Assembly: GCF_004340875.1 (NCBI RefSeq)
Contig: NZ_SLXQ01000001.1
Location: forward strand, 1,302,001-1,366,000
Reading direction: 5' to 3'
From: Tamaricihabitans halophyticus
GTDB lineage: Bacteria; Actinomycetota; Actinomycetes; Mycobacteriales; Pseudonocardiaceae
Length of the DNA: 64,000 nucleotides
The first letter of the stretch is position 1, and each line of letters begins with the position of its first letter. Below the pieces are notes generated by a model. It saw nothing but the letters and a program-made list of their open reading frames with translations. It did not search any database and was not told the DNA's origin. Positions 51,703 to 59,082 of this stretch are shown here, piece by piece. A program made the translations under genes and the position numbers.

Positions 51703-53012
51703 CCGCGGTGAAACGGCTACGGGCGCCGGTGGTGTTACCGGCCGACAAGGACTGCTCGGTACTGCGCAACGCCGTGGTGGATATCGACGCGACCGGCCGG
51801 ATCAGCTACTGCGGACCGGTGGCAACCGCACCCGAGGCCCCGGAGTCAGTGGTCAGTTACCCCGGAATCCTGCTGCCCGGGTTGATCAACGCGCATGCGC
51901 ACAGCCCGATGACCATGCTGCGTGGCACGGGCGGCGAACTGCCGCTGCTGCGTTGGCTGCATGAGGTGGTCTGGCCGGCGGAGGCGCGGCTGCGTCCTGC
52001 CGATATCCGCACCGGAATGCTGCTCGGCTCGATCGAGATGCTGCGCAGGGGTGTGACGACCAGTGTGGAGATGTACTTCCACGGTGAGCAACTGGCCGAG
52101 GCGGTACTTGCCACGGGTGCCAGGGTGGTGCTCACCTCGGCGATCCTGCAGACGCCGAAGCTCGACTGGCGCGCACTGTTGCGCGCGGCGAGCGCGTGGA
52201 TCGACGCGGATGGCCTGCGCTTCGGACCTGGCGAGCGGGTCGAGCTCGGCTATGGCCCGCATTCCGCGTACACCCTGCCGCCCGAGGCGCTGACCGAGAT
52301 CGCCGAGCAGTCGCGGGCAAGGTCGGCGCTGTTCACCACGCACGTCGCGGAATCCGCGCGGGAGGACGAGCAGCAGCGCGCCGAGCATGGCAGCGTGCCC
52401 CAGTTGCTCGCGAAGCAGCAGGTCTACGGTGGGCGGGTGCTGTTCGCGCACGCCGTGCATCTGTCCGATTCGGACATTGAGCTGCTCGCGAGGCACAACG
52501 TGGCCGTGGCGCACTGTCCCGGTTCGAACGCCAAGCTGGCCTCCGGTATCGCCAGGGTTCCCGAGCTACGCGCGGCCGGGGTGCCAATCGGGCTTGGTAC
52601 CGACGGGCCGGCCAGCAACGACGACCTCGACCTGTGGGAAGAGGTGCAGCTCTCCGCGATGCTCGCCCGGCTTTCCGCCGCCGATGCGACCGCACTTACC
52701 GCGGCCGACGCGCTGCTGATGGCCACCAGCGGTTCGGCAGAAGCGCTCGGGCGCAGCGATATCGGCGCGCTGGAAGCCAACCGCTGGGCGGATATCGTGC
52801 ACATCGGGACGGATGGCCCCGCGTTCGCCACCGGGCTTGGCGTGCCGGATGAGCAGTTGCTGACCAACCTGGTGTGGGCAGCGGGCTCCCGGGGGGTCAC
52901 CGACGTGTGGGTGGCGGGGGATCAGGTCGTGCGGGACGGCGAGGCGGTGCGGGTGGACCGCGCCAAGGCGCAGGCCGACGTCGCGCTGGTGGCTGCCCGG
53001 CTGCGCGTCTGA
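51699..53012 (+). CDS. Amidohydrolase, MTA/SAH deaminase-like
   Basis: 437 residues of the metal-dependent hydrolase superfamily. Metal ligands and family motifs: GLINAHAHSPM (HxH), GYGPHSAYT, FTTHVAESARE, VAHCPGSNAKLASG and GLGTDGPASN. The pattern fits the S-adenosylhomocysteine/5'-methylthioadenosine deaminase group, though guanine-type or chlorohydrolase relatives are not excluded. Coupled to trmB. Cytoplasmic. Confidence 0.87.
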   Translation: MTAVKRLRAPVVLPADKDCSVLRNAVVDIDATGRISYCGPVATAPEAPESVVSYPGILLPGLINAHAHSPMTMLRGTGGELPLLRWLHEVVWPAEARLRPADIRTGMLLGSIEMLRRGVTTSVEMYFHGEQLAEAVLATGARVVLTSAILQTPKLDWRALLRAASAWIDADGLRFGPGERVELGYGPHSAYTLPPEALTEIAEQSRARSALFTTHVAESAREDEQQRAEHGSVPQLLAKQQVYGGRVLFAHAVHLSDSDIELLARHNVAVAHCPGSNAKLASGIARVPELRAAGVPIGLGTDGPASNDDLDLWEEVQLSAMLARLSAADATALTAADALLMATSGSAEALGRSDIGALEANRWADIVHIGTDGPAFATGLGVPDEQLLTNLVWAAGSRGVTDVWVAGDQVVRDGEAVRVDRAKAQADVALVAARLRV

Positions 53013-53013
53013 A

Positions 53014-53700
53014 TCAGGGTGCCGGGCGGATGACCAGCTCGGTCTGGTGCGCATCCGGGGTGGCGAGTACCGCGCCGCGTACGGCCTCGGCAACCGATTC
53101 CGGGCGCAGCAGCCCCTTGGCCTCGTACTCGCGACCCTCCGCGGCGAAGACTTCGCGCTGCATCGCGGTATCGGTGCGTCCGGGATAGACGGTCGTCACC
53201 CGCAGCCCGTTCGCTGCCTCCTCCATACGCAGTACGTCGGCGTAGGCGCGCAGGGCGAACTTGCTGGCCGCGTACGCGCCCCAGCCTCCGCTCACGTTGA
53301 TGCCCTGACCGGAATTGATCAGCACCACCTGCCCGCGCCGGACGCGCAGCGCCGGCAGCAGCAACCTGGTCAGTTCGGCGACCGCAACCACATTCAGCTC
53401 GAGCATCTGCCGCCACTGCTCGGCCGAGGTGGCATCGAGGTCGGCAAGCAGCACCGTGCCGGCCGAGTGCACCAGAACGTCTAGTTCGGACAGTTCGGCG
53501 GTTGCCTCGGCGAGCGCGGCCGGGTCGGTCAGTTCGACCGGCCACGGCCGCGCCGCCGGCAGCTCGCTGGCCAGCGCGTCCAGTGCGGCCGCATCCCTGC
53601 CGCCAAGCAGTAGCTCATGCGTGGGCGCGAGTACGCGGGCGGTGGCGGCACCTATTCCTCTGGTGGCACCGGTGATCAGCGCGACTGGTCTGCTCGTCAT
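53014..53700 (-). CDS. Short-chain dehydrogenase/reductase
   Basis: 228 residues, classical SDR. Cofactor motif TGATRGIG near residue 10, NNAG replaced by LVHSAGTV, catalytic Ser in LINSGQG, and YAASK (Tyr, Lys) downstream. Substrate unknown. It converges on the amidohydrolase, with a single base between the stop codons. The start is preceded by a G-rich stretch (GGGGGT). Confidence 0.92.
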   Translation of the reverse strand: MTSRPVALITGATRGIGAATARVLAPTHELLLGGRDAAALDALASELPAARPWPVELTDPAALAEATAELSELDVLVHSAGTVLLADLDATSAEQWRQMLELNVVAVAELTRLLLPALRVRRGQVVLINSGQGINVSGGWGAYAASKFALRAYADVLRMEEAANGLRVTTVYPGRTDTAMQREVFAAEGREYEAKGLLRPESVAEAVRGAVLATPDAHQTELVIRPAP

Positions 53701-53722
53701 ACCCCCACGATAACGACGCTAC

Positions 53723-55801
53723 TCAGCTTGGCCAGACCGCGACCACCGATGGGCGAGGCTGGCTGTCCCCGCCATCCGGCCAGTGCGAGGTGGGAGCGGC
53801 CGCGCTTTCCGCGTTCTCCCCGGGGTGCTGCACGGAAACCAGCACGAAGTCGTCGCCGATCACCGGCCCGCAGGTTTCCGCGCCGACCGGCACGGTGAGG
53901 AACTGCCGCACTCTTCCGCGTTCCGGGCCGTCTACCGGAACCTGGAACAATCCGTCGTTCGAGCCGAGCTCGTTGCCGTCGGTGGATATCCACAGGTTGC
54001 CGGCCTTGTCGAAGGCGACGTTGTCCGGGCAGGAGATCGGGCTCACCTGGCTCTTGTCGTACCCGCCGAAGTAGCTGTCCTCGGCGTTCGGATCGCCGCA
54101 GACCAGCAGCAGTCGCCAGGCGAAACTCGTCGCGGTGTGGTCGCCGCCGTCCTCGTCCCACTCCAGGATATGCCCGTGCTTGTTACCGTTGCGCGGGTTT
54201 GGCTCATCGGCGGCCGCGGCGCCACTCGGGCCCCTGTCACTGTTGTTGGTGAGCGCGGCGTATATCCGGCCGTTCACCGGGTTCGGCTCGATGTCCTCCG
54301 GCCGATCCATCTTGGTGGCGCCCGCCTTGTCCGCGGCCAGCCTGGCGAACACGAAAACCTCTTCCACGCTGAAACCGTCTACAAAGGATTCTTCGGTGGA
54401 GGCGAGCGGCAGCCATTCGCCGGTGCCGTCGAACTGCCCGTCGGCAGGCAGCCGGCCGCTGCCGTCGATCTCGGCTTGCGGGCTGTTCCCGGTGAACCTC
54501 GCGACGTACAGGGTGCCCTCACTGAGCAGCTTCTTGTTCCGCTCGCGCGCGGCCTTACCCTCGCTATCGACAAAGGTGTTCTTCGAGACGAACTTGTAGA
54601 TGTAGTCGAACCGTTCGTCGTCACCCATATACGCGACGGCCCTGCCGTCCTTGGCGATCTGGATGGTCGCGCCCTCGTGCTTGAACCGGCCGAGTGCGGT
54701 GTGTTTGACGGGAGTGGAGCGGGGCTCGCGCGGGTCGATCTCCACGATCCAGCCGAACCGGTTGAACTCGTTCGGTTCCTTGGCCAGGTCGAACCGGTCG
54801 TCGAAGCGTTCCCACTTCCGCGTGCTGGCAGCATCCGGCGTACCGTAGCGGGCTACCCGCTCGGCTTCGGTTGGATCGGTGATCGCGTCGCCGCCGGCGA
54901 AGTAGCCGTTGAAGTTCTCCTCGGCGGTGAGGATCGTGCCCCATGGGGTTACGCCGCCCGCGCAGTTGCCGATCGTGCCGAGGATCGTCGTTCCACTCGG
55001 ATCGGCCGAGGTCCGCAGCAGGTCACTGCCGGCGGCCGGCCCGTCCACGGTGAACTCGCTGCGCGCGGTGAGCCGCCGGTTGAAGTACGGGTGCGGGACC
55101 GCGAGGAACTTGCCGCTGCGCTTGTCCCTGCGGACGAGTACCACCGAGAACCCATGCGCCGCCCAGGCAATCTTCACCTGCTCCTCGGTCGGGTTCTCCT
55201 CGTCGTAGTCGAGATGCATCTGCACCTCGGTGGTGTACTCGTGGTTCGAGCCCATCAACCAGCGGTCCCCGCCGACTGGTACCAGCCCGCAGAAGTCATT
55301 GTTGTAGCCGAACTGCTTTGCTTGTGCCGCGGCGGTTTGCCGGGTGAAATCGAACCTGGGCGCGCCGGGGAGCACCGGGTCGCCCCAGCGGATCAGCACC
55401 GACTGTTCGTAACCATCCGGGATCACCACCGCGTCTTCGGTGTTCGGCGCGACTGGCGTGAAGTTCAGCGCACCGGCCGGGTCAGCTGGATTAGCCGGAT
55501 TAGCTGTGCTCGCCGGATTCGCTGGCGTGCGCGGCTGGGTTTGCGCGGCCGCGGTGCCGCCGAAGGCGGCGAGGCCGGCGCCGGCCGCGGCGATCACCGC
55601 GCCGGCCTTGAGTGCACCTCGACGGTCCACAATGGAGCGAACGACGTCGCCGAAGTACGCGTTGTCCGAAGTGTTCGGCGCTTCGTGTAGACAAGCGTCC
55701 GCGCAGCGGTACCGGCAGGTCACCGGGGAACGACCACCGGCGTGGTTGCCGGCGAACAACGGCAGCAGGCGACGCCGCGCGGGTTCGGGTGTGGTGGGCA
55801 C
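53723..55801 (-). CDS. PhoX-type (DUF839) Tat-secreted phosphatase
   Basis: 692 residues from GTG 55801, with GGAGG 5 bases upstream (an ATG at 55822 lacks one). The twin-arginine signal is unusually internal: VDRRGALKAG at 59-68 followed by a hydrophobic stretch and AAAQT. PhoX features follow: FCGLVPVGGDRWLMGSNHEY, GGVTPWGTILTAEENF, and LWISTDGNELGSNDG near the end. PhoX enzymes use calcium and iron and release phosphate outside the cell. Cysteines in the pre-signal region are notable. Confidence 0.88.
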   Translation of the reverse strand: MPTTPEPARRRLLPLFAGNHAGGRSPVTCRYRCADACLHEAPNTSDNAYFGDVVRSIVDRRGALKAGAVIAAAGAGLAAFGGTAAAQTQPRTPANPASTANPANPADPAGALNFTPVAPNTEDAVVIPDGYEQSVLIRWGDPVLPGAPRFDFTRQTAAAQAKQFGYNNDFCGLVPVGGDRWLMGSNHEYTTEVQMHLDYDEENPTEEQVKIAWAAHGFSVVLVRRDKRSGKFLAVPHPYFNRRLTARSEFTVDGPAAGSDLLRTSADPSGTTILGTIGNCAGGVTPWGTILTAEENFNGYFAGGDAITDPTEAERVARYGTPDAASTRKWERFDDRFDLAKEPNEFNRFGWIVEIDPREPRSTPVKHTALGRFKHEGATIQIAKDGRAVAYMGDDERFDYIYKFVSKNTFVDSEGKAARERNKKLLSEGTLYVARFTGNSPQAEIDGSGRLPADGQFDGTGEWLPLASTEESFVDGFSVEEVFVFARLAADKAGATKMDRPEDIEPNPVNGRIYAALTNNSDRGPSGAAAADEPNPRNGNKHGHILEWDEDGGDHTATSFAWRLLLVCGDPNAEDSYFGGYDKSQVSPISCPDNVAFDKAGNLWISTDGNELGSNDGLFQVPVDGPERGRVRQFLTVPVGAETCGPVIGDDFVLVSVQHPGENAESAAAPTSHWPDGGDSQPRPSVVAVWPS

Positions 55802-55925
55802 GCAGACCTCCAGATCAGCCATTCGGGGGATAAGGCGAACCTAGAACGCGGAAGCGAAGCCCAGCCGGTCTACCGGTAAACACTGGACGAACAGGTCAGG
55901 TGGGTTCACCCGGAGGCGCGGGTGT

Positions 55926-56531
55926 TCAGGGCTCGAGCAGCTCGGCCGGGTCAAAGTCCAGGCTCAGTGGCTCGTCGACGCGGAAGCGCCCACCCGCACT
56001 AGCAGCGGTGTGCCGTACGTACCGGCCATCGTCCAGCCGATACAGCCGCAGATCCGCGGATCTACTCGGATAGTCCAGCTCAACGAGCAGGTACCAGGAA
56101 ATCCCGGCGCTGGCGCACAGCTCCGGTTTGGACACCCGATCCCTGCGCACACTCACCGGGGAGACGAACTCGACCGATAGCAGCACATCGGCCGGGTCGA
56201 CCCAGGTCACGCCGCATGCCGGGGCGCGAAGCAGCACAAGATCCGGCTGAATCCAGGTGTCCGGCGTGAACCGTAGATTGACTTGCAGATACGGATAGCA
56301 GCCGGCGGCGAGCGCTCCGGCGCGCAACCGCACGAACAGCTCGCCCTCGCCGTGTGAATTGGTGGTCCCCTCGGCGGGACTCATGATCAGATTTCCCCCC
56401 ACGCACTCGTATTTTCGCGCGTGCGTATGAGGGATTGGTAGGTATCGCTCGGCCAGCTCGGTGTTCCACATCCCGTAGAACTCGACGAGCGGGTCGAAGC
56501 CGGACGGTGTGGTCACCGGATCGACCGCCAT
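55926..56531 (-). CDS. Uma2 family nuclease-fold protein
   Basis: 201 residues from ATG 56531 with GGGGGAGT upstream. A PD-(D/E)xK-like core is visible: IQPDLVLLRA, LSVEFVSPVS and the basic region RRDRVSKPELCASAGISWYLLVEL, the usual Uma2 layout (Asp, Glu, Lys). Such proteins are abundant in cyanobacteria and actinobacteria and their role is uncertain. Stands alone between PhoX and ino1. Confidence 0.88.
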   Translation of the reverse strand: MAVDPVTTPSGFDPLVEFYGMWNTELAERYLPIPHTHARKYECVGGNLIMSPAEGTTNSHGEGELFVRLRAGALAAGCYPYLQVNLRFTPDTWIQPDLVLLRAPACGVTWVDPADVLLSVEFVSPVSVRRDRVSKPELCASAGISWYLLVELDYPSRSADLRLYRLDDGRYVRHTAASAGGRFRVDEPLSLDFDPAELLEP

Positions 56532-56654
56532 ACTCCCCCTTGATTCCGCCGACCGATGTCGTGGGATCCCGTTTGTCTCGAGTATGCCGGGACGCCACGA
56601 CATCGGCTAGGCGTTGAACTGGGCGGATGGCGCTTTCGTACTACTAATTCACGC

Positions 56655-57746
56655 TCAGCGCTCGACCTCGCCGGCGATGAACTGCTCGACGGCCTGGTAT
56701 GCGACGGAGTCGGTGTACTGCTCGGGCGGCGACTTCATGAAATAGGCGGCCGCGGACAGGATCGGGCCACCGATCCCGCGGTCCTTGGCGATCTTCGCGG
56801 CGCGCACCGCGTCGATGATGATGCCGGCCGAGTTCGGCGAGTCCCAGACCTCGAGCTTGTATTCCAGGTTCAGCGGCACATCGCCGAAGGCGCGCCCTTC
56901 CAGCCGAACGTAGGCCCATTTGCGGTCATCCAGCCACTGCACGTAGTCCGATGGCCCCACGTGCACGTTGCCCTTGCCGAGATCGCGGTCGATCTGCGAG
57001 GTCACGGCCTGCGTTTTGGAGACCTTCTTGGACTCGAGGCGCTCGAGCTCTTTCATGTTCAGGAAGTCCATGTTGCCGCCGACGTTCAGCTGCATGGTGC
57101 GATCCAGCTGTACCCCGCGGTCCTCGAACAGTTTGGCCAGCACCCGGTGCGTGATGGTCGCGCCGACCTGGGACTTGATGTCATCACCAATGATCGGTAC
57201 CCCGGCGGACTCGAACTTCGCGGCCCATTCCGGGTCGGAGGCGATGAACACCGGCAGCGCGTTGACGAAGGCCACGCCAGCCTCGAGCGCGCACTGCGCG
57301 TAGAACTCGACGGCCTGCTGCGAGCCCACCGGAAGGTAGGTGACCAGCACATCCGCCTCGGCTGCGCGCAGCGCCTCGACGACGTCCACCGGCGCCTCAT
57401 CGGCTTCCTCGATGGTCTCGCGGTAGAACCGGCCAAGCCCGTCGTAGGTGTGCCCACGCTGCACGCTCACCCCGAGCGGCGGTACATCGCAGATCTTGAT
57501 CGTGTTGTTCTCGCTGGCCACGATCGCCTCGGAGAGGTCCCGGCCGACCTTCTTGGCATCCACGTCGAACGCGGCGACGAACTCCACGTCCCGCACGTGG
57601 TAGTCGCCGAACTGCACATGCATCAAGCCAGGGACGCGGGTCTCCTTGTCGGCCTCGCGGTAGTAATGCACGCCCTGCACCAGGGACGCGGCACAGTTAC
57701 CGACGCCAACGATGGCCACCCGAACCCTGCTGTGCTGCTCGCCCAT
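56655..57746 (-). CDS. ino1: Inositol-3-phosphate synthase
   Basis: 363 residues, the actinobacterial short form. NAD motif [13 protein letters not shown]; further signatures [15 protein letters not shown] and [32 protein letters not shown] in the catalytic part. It turns glucose-6-phosphate into inositol-3-phosphate, the start of mycothiol and phosphatidylinositol synthesis. Next to PadR and ponA as in mycobacteria (Rv0046c). Confidence 0.97.
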   Translation of the reverse strand: MGEQHSRVRVAIVGVGNCAASLVQGVHYYREADKETRVPGLMHVQFGDYHVRDVEFVAAFDVDAKKVGRDLSEAIVASENNTIKICDVPPLGVSVQRGHTYDGLGRFYRETIEEADEAPVDVVEALRAAEADVLVTYLPVGSQQAVEFYAQCALEAGVAFVNALPVFIASDPEWAAKFESAGVPIIGDDIKSQVGATITHRVLAKLFEDRGVQLDRTMQLNVGGNMDFLNMKELERLESKKVSKTQAVTSQIDRDLGKGNVHVGPSDYVQWLDDRKWAYVRLEGRAFGDVPLNLEYKLEVWDSPNSAGIIIDAVRAAKIAKDRGIGGPILSAAAYFMKSPPEQYTDSVAYQAVEQFIAGEVER

Positions 57747-57810
57747 GCCGGATTCTCCTCACTCGTTCTACTTGTCTGTGGGTGTTCCCGACCGCACTGT
57801 CGGTTACTGA

Positions 57811-58398
57811 TCACTCATCTCGATCACGTTGTTCGGCCTGCTCATGCGCGATCAGCTCGTTCAGCCAGCGAACCTCGCGCTCACTGCTTTCCAGGCCCAT
57901 CCGATGCAGTTCCCTGGTGTAGCGGTCGATCTGTTCGCTGCGCCGGGAGAGCGAGGCGCGCAAGCCCTCCCTGCGTTCCTCCACCCGCCGCCGGCGGCCT
58001 TCCAGAATGCGCATCCGTACATCGGCTGGCGTGCGGGAGAAGAACGCCAGGTGCACGCCGAAGCCCTCGTCCTCCCACGCCTGCGGACCGGAATCGGCGA
58101 TCAGCTCAGCGAACCGCTCCTTGCCGTCCGCGGTGAGCTTGTACACCCGCTTACCACGCCGCGCCCAGGTGCCTTTCTGTGTCCGAGCGGTCGCACCGCG
58201 CGCCCGCTCGTCGACGTCCGGCTGTTCGGCGGCCTCTTCCGCGATCAGCCCAGCCCGCAGCAACCGGCGTAGCGTCGGGTACAGCGAGCCGTAGGAAAAC
58301 GTGCGCAGGGTGCCCAGCGTCTCGTGCAGCCGCTTACGCAGCACATATCCGTGCATCGGCGCCTCGTGGAGCAGGCCGAGGATGGCGAACTCGAGCAT
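57811..58398 (-). CDS. PadR family transcriptional regulator
   Basis: 195 residues from ATG 58398 with GAGGGGAT upstream. LEFAILGLLHEAPMHGYVL is the typical PadR opening and LRTFSYGSLYPTLRRLLRAG the recognition region. A long charged coiled-coil C terminus (RRRRVEERREGLRASLSRRS) follows. It lies 64 bases upstream of ino1 on the same strand, corresponding to Rv0047c, and may control its own promoter and ino1. Confidence 0.93.
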   Translation of the reverse strand: MLEFAILGLLHEAPMHGYVLRKRLHETLGTLRTFSYGSLYPTLRRLLRAGLIAEEAAEQPDVDERARGATARTQKGTWARRGKRVYKLTADGKERFAELIADSGPQAWEDEGFGVHLAFFSRTPADVRMRILEGRRRRVEERREGLRASLSRRSEQIDRYTRELHRMGLESSEREVRWLNELIAHEQAEQRDRDE

Positions 58399-58562
58399 CG
58401 CTATCCCCTCAAATCGTGCGACTGATATGTCTGAGCAACCTACCGGGCCACTATATCGCACCGATACATCGCGCGCATGAACGTTCGCCTGATTCCATCG
58501 TTATGCCCGGTTTATCCCCGCTGCTGCGCCAAACGGCCCCGCACGGGGGTGGCGCGAACACG

Positions 58563-58574
58563 TACCCTGATGGC
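58563..58574 (+). promoter_or_regulatory. Leaderless -10 element of the DUF5318 gene
   Basis: TACCCT, then 6 bases, then the GTG start, as before the histidine kinase at 44415. The initiator position coincides with the start codon. Confidence 0.5.
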
Positions 58575-58988
58575 GTGCGGACTCAGCGGCAGATCGTGGA
58601 CTACGCGTTGCGGCGCAAAGCGCTGCTCAGGCGATTCCACGCGGGCCTCGTCGAGACCGAGGAGGTCTGTGACGCCGGGCCCTACCTGCGCCGCGCGGCG
58701 AAGTTTCACGGGCAGCCGACCGAAACCACCTGCCCGGTTTGCCGGAAAGAACTCCTGACCGAAGTGTCCTGGATATATGGGGATGAGCTAAAACACGCTG
58801 CCGGTTCGGCGCGTACGCCAGATGAATTGGCCAAGATGGCCAACCTTTTCGAGGAGTTCAACGTCCATGTAGTCGAGGTGTGCCGTAGCTGCGGCTGGAA
58901 CCACCTCGTACAGTCATACGTCTTGGGAACGCATGGCGTGCGGCCGCACCGATCGCGCTCCCGGTCCCGGAGGACAGCGGCAGAGTGA
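58575..58988 (+). CDS. DUF5318 protein (Rv0049-like)
   Basis: 137 residues from GTG 58575. Two cysteine pairs, CPVC and CRSCG, could form a zinc site in the middle and later part of the protein. The tail is rich in Arg/Ser. TACCCT (58563-58568) is exactly 6 bases before the GTG without a ribosome site, so the message is probably leaderless. Synteny with Rv0049 before ponA1 supports the identity. Function unknown. Confidence 0.88.
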   Translation: MRTQRQIVDYALRRKALLRRFHAGLVETEEVCDAGPYLRRAAKFHGQPTETTCPVCRKELLTEVSWIYGDELKHAAGSARTPDELAKMANLFEEFNVHVVEVCRSCGWNHLVQSYVLGTHGVRPHRSRSRSRRTAAE

Positions 58989-59082
58989 TCGTGCGGAGTC
59001 GTGTACTACATCGACCGAACACGGCCTGGCGGCGGGGCGCCGGTCCGAGTGAGCCCTTCTCGTGGATAGGCATAGGCACAGC

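Noticed and set aside
53783-55690. Long open frame opposite the PhoX gene (about 635 codons)
   Set aside because: Antisense shadow; no ribosome site or family motif.
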